Source of the DNA: Mycobacterium sp. D16R12
Lineage (GTDB): Bacteria; Actinomycetota; Actinomycetes; Mycobacteriales; Mycobacteriaceae
Reading direction: 5' to 3'
DNA length: 64,000 nucleotides
NCBI RefSeq assembly: GCF_002013465.1
Contig: NZ_MAFC01000031.1
Coordinates: 1 to 64,000 of the forward strand
Under the pieces are notes generated by a model. That model made no database searches and was not told the DNA's origin. It saw nothing but the letters and a program-made list of their open reading frames with translations. Shown in pieces: positions 27,014 through 35,985 of the stretch; positions within the stretch are counted from its first letter, which is position 1, and every line of letters begins with the position of its first letter. The position numbers were made by a program, and so were the translations under genes.

Positions 27014-28072
27014 ATGACGACGATTTACGATCATGACGTGGCAGACCCGATCTTCACTGCGAAACTCAGCCCACCGGATTACCTGACGACGTCCGCAGAG
27101 AATCCGTACTCGTTTCGCAATCTGTTCCGCATCAGAGGAAACAAACTGGGGATTCCATCGCCCACCCGACCTCTTGAACCGACCGACCCCGGCGAGTCGA
27201 TCTTCCTGGCTTCGCCGACGGGGGCAAATATCCTGGAAGACCACGACGTGGTCTTGGCAGGCAGCGCGTATTCCAGTTTCGACACCGCTCTCCATGCTGG
27301 GCGTCGGTGGCGGCAGATCATGCAATCCACTTTCGCCCGCGAGGGAATCTCTTGTGAATTTGGAGATGACGACGACGCGAATCTCTCACCCTCTCGCGTA
27401 AGGCTTGCTCACACCACCGGGTTGTTCGACCTGCGGCCGACTGACACGGTCTACGAGGATCGCATCGGCCTACTTGTGTTCAGAGCGCACCCCGTTCCAA
27501 GGTTCATCTTTACCTACGGCGGCACGCCAATGGTCAGCAAGTCACCGCCCAGTTCAGATCTCATTTCGACTGCTAGAGAGAGGGACTCGGGTGATTGGCC
27601 CGATGAACTTCGCCTCGCGTACAAGCTTGTTCATTCCGCATTGTCCGATGCCAATCCGGAAACACGATTCATCCTGATGGTGACAGCCGCCGAGGCACTA
27701 ATCCCTTACCGCAAAAAAGGATCTCACCTAACACAAATGCTGGAAGCGCTTCGACCTATAGCCGAGGACATGCAGACTTTCGATGATGACACCCGCGAGG
27801 TTGTAGACGGCTTACTGCAAAGCGCCCAGTATGATTCGATTCGGAAGTACCGCATGATGCTGGCCGAACGGCTCACCGGCGAGTACGGCGGGACAACAGC
27901 CAAGAAGTACTTCGACGGAATTTACGCGACTCGAAGCGAGCTGGCTCACGGAAATCTCCGCGAGAACCTGAGCGAAGATGATCTCAGAGAAAGATTTTCA
28001 GAGCTGAACCGCTTTGTGCTCGACATCCTTGAAGATTGGGCGACGAATCCAAGTTTCGGCGACGAGGCCTGA
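27014..28072 (+). CDS. HEPN-type (Apea-like) hypothetical protein
   Basis: 352 aa, soluble, with no signal peptide. The N-terminal two thirds are unrecognised. The C-terminal helical part (about 190-345) has the features of an abortive-infection-related HEPN (Apea-like) domain: FILMVTAAEALIPY near its start and the RX4H motif RSELAHG (Arg307, His312), the usual RNase active site of HEPN proteins. G+C is visibly lower than around it (31 of 60 bases at 27661-27720), which suggests recent acquisition. Start ATG 27014, just after a TTG; no good ribosome site. A role in defence or RNA cleavage is an inference from the motif alone. No partner nucleotidyltransferase was found beside it. Confidence 0.7.
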   Translation: MTTIYDHDVADPIFTAKLSPPDYLTTSAENPYSFRNLFRIRGNKLGIPSPTRPLEPTDPGESIFLASPTGANILEDHDVVLAGSAYSSFDTALHAGRRWRQIMQSTFAREGISCEFGDDDDANLSPSRVRLAHTTGLFDLRPTDTVYEDRIGLLVFRAHPVPRFIFTYGGTPMVSKSPPSSDLISTARERDSGDWPDELRLAYKLVHSALSDANPETRFILMVTAAEALIPYRKKGSHLTQMLEALRPIAEDMQTFDDDTREVVDGLLQSAQYDSIRKYRMMLAERLTGEYGGTTAKKYFDGIYATRSELAHGNLRENLSEDDLRERFSELNRFVLDILEDWATNPSFGDEA

Positions 28073-28139
28073 TGGACGAGAGTGAACGGGCTGGACTGGC
28101 GGCTGTGGAGTATCGGGGCTGAGGCGCAATAGCCAACGC

Positions 28140-28565
28140 TCACTGCCGCGGGGCGGTTGCCTTCTCCAAGATGGCATGCAGAGATCTCAGTTCGGCCTCA
28201 CTCAACGCCGCCAGACCGGCCGGTGCGGGATCGTCCATCTCGGCGATGACCGCCATCAGGCGCCGGCCTTCATCGGTCAAAGACACCCGCTTGCACCGGC
28301 GATTGTCGGGATCGATGCGGCGCACCACCAGCCCACGCCGCTCCAAATCGTTCACCGCAACCGTGGCCGCTGGCGCGTCCAAGGCCGTGGCCTCGGCTAT
28401 TCCCTTAACCGTCATGGACTGTCGCGCAAGCCTTCGCAGGATGCGCACACGACTGAAGGGCAGTCCGGTCTTCTCGACGACCATCCGTCGCCAACCGTCA
28501 CGATTGTCCAGCACCAGGCTCGCCATGGCGCGCCACACCTGGTCCGCGAGGGGCCTATCCGGCAC
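28140..28565 (-). CDS. MarR family transcriptional regulator
   Basis: 141 aa with the winged-helix core: LPFSRVRILRRLARQSMTVKGIAEAT, recognition helix region DAPAATVAVNDLERRGLV, and wing RRIDPDNRRCKRVSLTDEGR. GTG 28565 follows GGGAGG and overlaps the 3' end of the upstream MFS gene by 11 bp, so translation is probably coupled to the exporter. This arrangement usually means the regulator represses its own exporter operon in response to a drug or phenolic ligand. A candidate operator lies before the MFS start. Confidence 0.88.
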   Translation of the reverse strand: MPDRPLADQVWRAMASLVLDNRDGWRRMVVEKTGLPFSRVRILRRLARQSMTVKGIAEATALDAPAATVAVNDLERRGLVVRRIDPDNRRCKRVSLTDEGRRLMAVIAEMDDPAPAGLAALSEAELRSLHAILEKATAPRQ

Positions 28566-29967
28566 GAGAGACCTCCCGTGCCGGAGTGCTCTGGATGAGC
28601 GGCGCGAGTCGCTGCGCCGAACGCAGCGCGAATGGAGAAGTAGACACGATACCGAGCGTAGCGATGGCCAGCCCGAGGCCCGCACACATGAACCACAGTG
28701 CGGGAGCACCGATCGAACCACACAGTGCCACACCGATACTCACGCCTACCTGGCGGCTGGTGGAGGTGACCGCCGACGCCGCGCCCGCCCGATCCAGCGG
28801 CATACCGCTGACCGCGGCGTTGGTGATCGGCGCGTTCACCATGGAGAACCCCACGCCGAAGATGGCGAAGACCACCAGGAGCTCCCAGATCGGTGTCGCC
28901 GTCGAAACCCGGGTGAGCAGCAGCGAGGCGGTGAAGAACAGGGCGCCCGCCGCCAGTAATGACGGCCGGGCACCGAACCGGCCCACCATGCGGCCCGAGA
29001 TCGGCGAGAACACGAGCGCTCCAATGGCAATCGGGAGATAGACCAACCCGGTGTGCATCGCCGAGAAGTGACGCTCCCCCTGCAGGTACAGCGACATCGT
29101 GAACAGGAACGCGCTCCAGGCCACGCACGCACAGATCGCGGTGAGGGTGGCCGAGGCGAACGGGACGCTACGGAAGAAGCGCAGATCGATGAAGGGGTGG
29201 CGTCGCCGAGACTCGTACCTGAGGAATACCGCGAACGCCACCAGCGCGGTGATCAGAACCGCGATGAGCTGTGGTGTGGCCCATCCCAGCGACGGCCCCT
29301 CGATAAGGGTGAACACGATGCCGAACAGGAAGAGCACAGCGAGCACCTGACCCACCGGGTCGATATCGCGCATGGTCGCCGACTTGCTCTCCGGCACAAA
29401 GACCGCCGTCAGCACAAACGCCAGCGCACACACGGGCAGGTTGATCCAGAAGACGGCCCGCCAGCCCACCCATTCGATCAGCAGCCCGCCCACTATCGGG
29501 CCCAGCGCCATCGATATCCCTACCACCGCGCCCCAGAATCCCAGCGCCCTGGCGCGTTCCACGCGGCCGGTAAACACCTGCGAAATGATGGACAGTGCAA
29601 CCGGGTTGAGCATCGAACCGCCCACTGCCTGCAGCAGACGCGCGGCGATAAGCAATCCGACGGTGGGCGCCACGCTGCACAGCAGTGAGCCCACCGTGAA
29701 GATCGACAGCCCGATGTGGAAGACCTTCCGGCGCCCCAGCCGGTCCCCCGCGGCTCCGGAGAGCATGAGCAACGAGGCCAGCCCCAGGGTGTAGATGTCG
29801 ATGACCCATTGCAGCTGCGAGGTGCTGGCACCGAAATCCGCCCGGATGGTCGGCAGCGCGACATTCACGATGGTGGAATCCATCGACACGATGAGCAGAC
29901 TCAGGCAGCAAGATCCCAGGATGACGATCTTGCGGCGTTCACTCAACGCCTCGACGGCAGTTTCCAC
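28555..29967 (-). CDS. DHA2-family MFS multidrug exporter
   Basis: 470 aa with 14 predicted helices. Helix 1 has SMDSTIVNVALPTI, loop 2-3 has the motif A variant GDRLGRRKV, and helix 5 carries motif C GISMALGPIVGGLLIEW. This is the QacA/EmrB-type proton-coupled exporter group. It lacks the cytosolic extension found in the exporter at 8.3 kb. Start is GTG 29967; an ATG two bases away is out of frame. The marR gene overlaps its stop, so the two form one operon. Inner-membrane drug efflux is likely, substrate unknown. Confidence 0.88.
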   Translation of the reverse strand: METAVEALSERRKIVILGSCCLSLLIVSMDSTIVNVALPTIRADFGASTSQLQWVIDIYTLGLASLLMLSGAAGDRLGRRKVFHIGLSIFTVGSLLCSVAPTVGLLIAARLLQAVGGSMLNPVALSIISQVFTGRVERARALGFWGAVVGISMALGPIVGGLLIEWVGWRAVFWINLPVCALAFVLTAVFVPESKSATMRDIDPVGQVLAVLFLFGIVFTLIEGPSLGWATPQLIAVLITALVAFAVFLRYESRRRHPFIDLRFFRSVPFASATLTAICACVAWSAFLFTMSLYLQGERHFSAMHTGLVYLPIAIGALVFSPISGRMVGRFGARPSLLAAGALFFTASLLLTRVSTATPIWELLVVFAIFGVGFSMVNAPITNAAVSGMPLDRAGAASAVTSTSRQVGVSIGVALCGSIGAPALWFMCAGLGLAIATLGIVSTSPFALRSAQRLAPLIQSTPAREVSRAG

Positions 29968-29974
29968 ATGACCA

Positions 29975-29988
29975 TTGTGAAACTACAA
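29975..29988. promoter_or_regulatory. Candidate MarR operator
   Basis: TTGT-GAAACT-ACAA, a short inverted repeat 8 bp upstream of the exporter start, within the spacer between gltA2 and the MFS-marR operon. MarR proteins often bind TTGN..NCAA palindromes. The arms are only 4 bp, so chance is a real possibility. Confidence 0.3.
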
Positions 29989-30041
29989 CTGTTAGCAATG
30001 CAAACAGATTTATGTGAGCTTTGTCATCTCACGAGCGGACG

Positions 30042-31319
<1,278 letters not shown>

Positions 31320-31397
31320 AGGCATCCCTTCTGAGGTTCAGCGGCTCCGTGAGAACGTTCATAGAGAAGGTAGTCGCTCCGCCTTCAGGGCGCCTGG

Positions 31398-32177
31398 TCA
31401 GGGTCGAGGTCGGAGGTCCATGCGGCCGCGGAGCGACCCGCGTCGGTCCCCTCTCCTGCGTACCGTCGCGAGCGCGCCATCCCACAACAACATCGCACCC
31501 GCGGCGATGATCGCCGGCCGGAACGTGTCCTTGGCCAGCCCTGCGGTCGCGGTGGCCTTGGTGGCTGTGCTTGCCTTGGACATGTGCCCGGAATCGAAGG
31601 GCGGCTGCGGGTCATATTCGATGCTCAGCTGGATCGCCTTGGCCCGTTCCTCCCCGGCGATCTGACCCGCCAGCCACAGCCCCAAATCGATACCCGCCGA
31701 CACGCCCGCCGCGGTCACCACACCCTCGTGACCGGTGCGCACGATGCGCTCATCGCCGACCGGGGTCACCCCGAACGGCTTCAGCAGCGGCAGGGTCGAC
31801 CAATGCGAGGTGGCCCGGTGACCCTCGAGCAGACCAGCCGCCGCCAACACCACCGAACCACTGCACACCGAGGTGGTCCAGGTGGACGTCGGGTGCACCC
31901 GGCGCAACCACTCCAGGAGCTGTTCATCACGCGCGGCCATGGTCGTTCCCGGCCCTCCGGGTACCAGCACGACGTCCGGTGCTGGGGTCTCGTCGAACGA
32001 GTGCGTGGCACCGATGACCAGCACGCCGGAATCGGCGGTGACAGGCCCGGGCTGATGCCACACAAACCGAACCTCGGTGTCGGGCATGAAGCGCAAGACC
32101 TCGTACGGACCAATGAAATCCAGTGCCGTGAAATCCGGGTACAGCACGATCGCGATCTGCGTCACAGGGGAACTCAT
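31398..32177 (-). CDS. DJ-1/PfpI family protein (isonitrile-hydratase-like)
   Basis: 259 aa. The class-I-glutamine-amidotransferase-like fold carries the nucleophile elbow TSVCSGSVVLAAAGLL (reactive Cys), preceded by VVLVPGGPGT and followed by SHWSTLPLL and VTAAGVSAGIDLGL. This pattern is shared by isonitrile hydratases and by the ligand domain of GlxA regulators, so the two neighbours are paralogous in that part. An Arg-rich C-terminal tail of about 60 residues is extra. ATG 32177 overlaps the glxA stop as ATGA, so translation is coupled. Reaction unproven. Confidence 0.85.
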   Translation of the reverse strand: MSSPVTQIAIVLYPDFTALDFIGPYEVLRFMPDTEVRFVWHQPGPVTADSGVLVIGATHSFDETPAPDVVLVPGGPGTTMAARDEQLLEWLRRVHPTSTWTTSVCSGSVVLAAAGLLEGHRATSHWSTLPLLKPFGVTPVGDERIVRTGHEGVVTAAGVSAGIDLGLWLAGQIAGEERAKAIQLSIEYDPQPPFDSGHMSKASTATKATATAGLAKDTFRPAIIAAGAMLLWDGALATVRRRGDRRGSLRGRMDLRPRP

Positions 32178-33151
32178 AGGGAAATCCTTTCGGTGCGGTG
32201 GAAAGTTTTGCGGTACTGGTCTGGCGATACACCCACGCGGCGAACGAAGTTGCGGCGCAAGGATTCCGCGGATCCAAACCCGCAGCGGTTCGCGATCACC
32301 ACCATGGTGTCGTCAGTCTCTTCGAGCTGGCGACGAGCAGCCTCGGAGCGGATGCGCTCCACATAGGCCGACGGCGCCTCGCCAACTTCCGCGGTGAACA
32401 CACGCGTGAAATGCCGCGGGCTCATCGCGGCCAGGCGGGCCAGTTCGGGCACCCGATGCGATCCACCGGGCTGCGCCTCGATGGCCTCCTGCACGTCCCG
32501 GATCGGCATTCGCTTGGCCCGCGGCATCCACACCGGCGCCGCGAATTGCGACTGCCCACCCGGGCGGCGCAGGTAAAGAACGAGCCAGCGTGCGACCGTC
32601 TGTGCCACCTCTGCGCCGTGATCGTCCTCCACGAGGGCCAGCGCCAGATCTATACCCGCGGTCACGCCGGCCGCCGTCCACGTCTTGTCCGAACTGCGTA
32701 TGAAAATCGGATCGGGATCCACTGTGATGCTCGGGAATTCAGTTGCAAGCGTTTCGGCCATCGCCCAGTGCGTGGTGGCCCGGCAGCCGTCGAGCAGGCC
32801 GGCCGACGCGGCGAGGAATGCACCATTACAGACGCTCACCACCCGTCGGGCCGAGCGCGCTGAGGCACGGATCCATTCCATGAGGGCGGCGTTCTGCTGG
32901 ACCGCGGGCACACCGACGCCGCCGGGCAGCAACAACGTGTCGCATGCCGCACCGGAGTCCGGCAGCGGATGGGCAACCAGCTCCATCCCCGAACCCGTGG
33001 ATACCGGGGCGCCACCGCTCGACACCAGCGACACGTCGTAGCCGGGTTTACCGGTCAAGTACTGCGACGCGGTTGCGAACACCTCGTACGGGCCCACCAG
33101 ATCGAGGGCCTGCACCCCCGGGAACCCCAGGATCACCACCGAACGCGTCAC
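32174..33151 (-). CDS. GlxA-type AraC family regulator
   Basis: 325 aa. The N-terminal DJ-1/PfpI-like domain (about 1-190, elbow SVCNGAFLAASAGLLDG) is fused to a C-terminal AraC helix-turn-helix pair: VPELARLAAMSPRHFTRVF and VVIANRCGFGSAESLRRNFVR. Such regulators usually sense a small molecule with the DJ-1-like domain and activate the adjacent enzyme gene, here the PfpI protein with a 4-bp overlap. GTG 33151 (VTRSVVILGFPGVQ) is chosen because homology begins there. Confidence 0.9.
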   Translation of the reverse strand: MTRSVVILGFPGVQALDLVGPYEVFATASQYLTGKPGYDVSLVSSGGAPVSTGSGMELVAHPLPDSGAACDTLLLPGGVGVPAVQQNAALMEWIRASARSARRVVSVCNGAFLAASAGLLDGCRATTHWAMAETLATEFPSITVDPDPIFIRSSDKTWTAAGVTAGIDLALALVEDDHGAEVAQTVARWLVLYLRRPGGQSQFAAPVWMPRAKRMPIRDVQEAIEAQPGGSHRVPELARLAAMSPRHFTRVFTAEVGEAPSAYVERIRSEAARRQLEETDDTMVVIANRCGFGSAESLRRNFVRRVGVSPDQYRKTFHRTERISL

Positions 33152-33213
33152 GCTTCTGAGTCTTCGCCACCTGGGCAATGGCGTCCAGGTCAGGTATCCC
33201 ACAAATTAGGACA

Positions 33214-34590
33214 TCAGGAGTTCGGCAGCCACTGCTCTTCCGACGCAGCGAGCAGCCGCTGGTGGTCCGCACGGTTGAGCTGGGTGTAGGCCTCCGCGAA
33301 ATCCGCGAACGCGGCATCCGCGGCGTTCGGATCACTTCCCGCGCCGAGGTAGCCCGCGATCACGCCCGGCACCCCCGATTGGGCGTGCGAACGCGCGAGC
33401 GTCATCGCGCACAGCGAGCCGTACAACGCCAGATCATCGGGATCGGTGAGGCTCGCGATCTCGACAGCGCCCTTCATGTCGCGAAACTGCCGGACGTAGA
33501 AGCTGCCACGCTGCGCCGAGGACACGTAACCGAGGAAGGGATCGCCACTGGCCTGCATGATGCGTTGCCCGGCCACCACCCGGCGCCCATGATCCAGTCG
33601 CAGCTCCTGCGGGAAGTACGCCTCAATGACCGAGGCCGAGGCCTCCTTCATCTGCAGGAACAATGGCGACCCATCCGCATCGGTGAGCAGCGCGAGGTAG
33701 CAGCGGGTACCCACGCTGCCGACACCGACCACCCGCACCACGGCGTCCTCGAACTGATGACATGCCAGCAGCGCCACGACGTCCTCGGGCACCGAACCGA
33801 AGTACTCGTCGACCATGGCCGCCGCCTCGGACAACCCCACCTCCGGGACCCGGACCGCGATGTCCTGCTGCTCGACGATCCGGTAGTGACCATCAACAGT
33901 GGTCGCGGTCAGCTTCCTGAGTGCACGGTGCGACGTGTTGCGGGACGCCTTCGAGACCGTCTCGGTCGCCAACTTGGACGCGCTCTTGGACAGCCGGGCG
34001 ACCAGGTCCAGCACCTCCAGCGCGGTCGTCTTGAGATAGAACCGATCCAGGGCGCACATCTGCGCCAATTCGTTCATCCGGGTGCGGTACGCGGCGACGG
34101 TCTTGATGGCCGTCTGGCGCACGGCATCGCCCGACATCCCGAATTCGTCGCCGAGGATCGCCACGCTCGTGACCAGGCGCTTGACATCCCACTCCCACGG
34201 GCCGACCGCGGTTTCATCGAAGTCGTTGACGTCGAACAAGAGTGCGCGGTCACGCGAGCCGAACAGACCGAAATTGGAGAGGTGCGCATCGCCACAGGTC
34301 TGAATCAGAACGCCGGTCGACGCTGTGACGGCAAGATCAGAGGCCATCACCGCGGCGGCGCCTCGGTAGAACGCGAACGGCGACTCCGACATTCGCGCCC
34401 TGCGCACCGGAACCAAGGACGGAATCCTTGCCTTGTTCTGCGCGGCGAGTATCGCGATCGGATCTCGCCCAGGCTGCGCGGTCAGTTCCCCGAGCCGTCG
34501 CCGCGGCATGCCATCGCGCAGCCCGCGACCGAGAGCGAGCTGCTTATCCCGGGGAAGCCGCCGAAGATCCTCGGCCGTCAGAGCATCCAT
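33214..34590 (-). CDS. DUF2252 family protein
   Basis: 458 aa with DUF2252 marks: SPFAFYRGAAAVMASDL, CGDAHLSNFGLF (resembling the catalytic loop of aminoglycoside-phosphotransferase-like kinases), LLFDVNDFDETAVGPWEWDVKRL and the late KGAVEIASL. The HLSNFG and DVNDFDE pair looks like a kinase catalytic loop and metal-binding motif, so an unusual kinase fold is likely; substrate unknown. ATG 34590 (MDALTAEDLRRLP). It lies 19 bp downstream of the MFS exporter and is probably co-transcribed with it. Confidence 0.87.
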   Translation of the reverse strand: MDALTAEDLRRLPRDKQLALGRGLRDGMPRRRLGELTAQPGRDPIAILAAQNKARIPSLVPVRRARMSESPFAFYRGAAAVMASDLAVTASTGVLIQTCGDAHLSNFGLFGSRDRALLFDVNDFDETAVGPWEWDVKRLVTSVAILGDEFGMSGDAVRQTAIKTVAAYRTRMNELAQMCALDRFYLKTTALEVLDLVARLSKSASKLATETVSKASRNTSHRALRKLTATTVDGHYRIVEQQDIAVRVPEVGLSEAAAMVDEYFGSVPEDVVALLACHQFEDAVVRVVGVGSVGTRCYLALLTDADGSPLFLQMKEASASVIEAYFPQELRLDHGRRVVAGQRIMQASGDPFLGYVSSAQRGSFYVRQFRDMKGAVEIASLTDPDDLALYGSLCAMTLARSHAQSGVPGVIAGYLGAGSDPNAADAAFADFAEAYTQLNRADHQRLLAASEEQWLPNS

Positions 34591-34609
34591 GGGGTGAAAC
34601 CTACTGGGG

Positions 34610-35899
34610 CTATACCCGGTCCGGGTTGGCCCGGTTCGCTTCGTCCTCGGAGACCTCTTCCGACACCCTGAACCGCACGAACATCGGCACCAGTAGCGCG
34701 GCAATGATCACCCCGACCACCACGAGGGCGCCACCACCGGCAGCGGCTGCCGTCGTACCCACGGCGGCAGCAACCGCACCGTGCGTAACGTCGGCGACCC
34801 GCGGTCCTCCGGCGACCACGACCGTGAACACACCTTGCAACCGGCCCCGCACATCGTCGGTCGCCACCGATTGCAGAATCGTCGACCGGAAGGCCGCCGA
34901 CACCATGTCCGCGATCCCGCCGATCACCAGGAACAGCAAGGCCAACCAGAGCAGCGGAGCGTGCGCGGTGAGCCCAAAGCCCACCATCGCCAGGCCCCAC
35001 ACCACGATGCTCACCACCACCGCGAAACCCTGACGATCGATCCGCTGGAACCAGCCGGAGAACACCCCACCGATCACCGCGCCCACCGATATCGCCGCCG
35101 AGAGCAGCGCGATCACCGTGCCGCCATCTGCGGGATCACCGAATCCTTCATGGGCAATCTGCGGGAACAGGATCCGCGGCATCCCGAAGATCATGGCGAT
35201 GAGGTCCACCACGAAGGACATCAGCACGATCTTGTGCCCCGCCAGATAGCGGAAACCCTCGAGTACGTCGCGAAGGCCAGAAGTATTGGCTTGTAAATTT
35301 TTTGACGCATCACTCGGCGGCATCTTGTGCAGCCGGATCGTCGCCCAGATGGGCGCTACGCACGCGATCGCATCAATCAGATACAACGTGGAGAGGTCCA
35401 CCCACTTCAGCAGCACCCCGGCCAGCAGCGGTCCGGCGATAAACCCGAACTGTTGAACGGTCATGTTCAGCGCGTTCGCGGCAGGCAGCTGATCGAGCGG
35501 AAGCATCCGTGGAATCGCCGCGGCGCGCGTGGGTGAATTCACCGCGAAGAACCCCTGCTGCACCGACAGCAGGCACAGCACCACCCACACGTTGTTGACC
35601 GACAACGCGGCCTGCAGCCACAGCAGTACCGAGGAGACGCCCAATCCGGTCGCGGTGATGATCAGCAGGGTTCGTCGGTCCATTCGATCGGCCAGCGCAC
35701 CGCCCCACAGACCGAATACCACCAACGGCACCAGACCGAAAACGCCGGTCAATCCGACGTACGCCGAGCTGTGGGTGAGCACATAGATCTGTACCGGGAC
35801 CGCGAACAGCGTCAGTCCGGCACCGATGACGGTGACAACCCCGGCCAGCCACAGGCGCCGGAAGTCGGCGTTCCGAAGAGGAGTGACGTCCGCAAACAA
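34610..35899 (-). CDS. MFS exporter, EntS-like (MFS_3)
   Basis: 429 aa with 12 predicted helices. The N-terminus LFADVTPLRNADFRRLW and the GLVPLVVFGLWGGALADRMDRR segment fit the EntS/MFS_3 exporters used for siderophores, macrolides and other drugs. The C-terminus is short and acidic. Start TTG 35899 is placed by homology; no ATG or GTG is in frame nearby. The strong 28-bp palindrome 35-62 bp upstream suggests control by a TetR-type repressor encoded elsewhere. The neighbouring pks gene reads in the same direction and ends 86 bp upstream, so read-through is possible. Confidence 0.85.
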   Translation of the reverse strand: MFADVTPLRNADFRRLWLAGVVTVIGAGLTLFAVPVQIYVLTHSSAYVGLTGVFGLVPLVVFGLWGGALADRMDRRTLLIITATGLGVSSVLLWLQAALSVNNVWVVLCLLSVQQGFFAVNSPTRAAAIPRMLPLDQLPAANALNMTVQQFGFIAGPLLAGVLLKWVDLSTLYLIDAIACVAPIWATIRLHKMPPSDASKNLQANTSGLRDVLEGFRYLAGHKIVLMSFVVDLIAMIFGMPRILFPQIAHEGFGDPADGGTVIALLSAAISVGAVIGGVFSGWFQRIDRQGFAVVVSIVVWGLAMVGFGLTAHAPLLWLALLFLVIGGIADMVSAAFRSTILQSVATDDVRGRLQGVFTVVVAGGPRVADVTHGAVAAAVGTTAAAAGGGALVVVGVIIAALLVPMFVRFRVSEEVSEDEANRANPDRV

Positions 35900-35933
35900 T
35901 CGACTCAGACCGCACCCGCTCCACTCGTTATCG

Positions 35934-35961
35934 GCTAGCAGACACCACGGTGTCTGCTAGC
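35934..35961. promoter_or_regulatory. 28-bp perfect palindrome upstream of the MFS exporter
   Basis: Two perfect 13-bp arms, GCTAGCAGACACC and GGTGTCTGCTAGC, around a 2-bp centre. It lies between the pks stop (35986) and the MFS start (35899). A 2-base centre is too tight for a good RNA hairpin loop, and there is no T-run, so an operator for a dimeric (TetR-like) repressor is more likely than a terminator. A double role cannot be excluded. Confidence 0.7.
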
Positions 35962-35985
35962 TAACTTACCCGGGAGACCGCCGAA

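Noticed and set aside
33178..34671. Plus-strand open frame of 497 aa opposite the DUF2252 gene
   Set aside because: Composition is Arg/Gly/His-rich with no motif; the minus-strand frame has the conserved family features.
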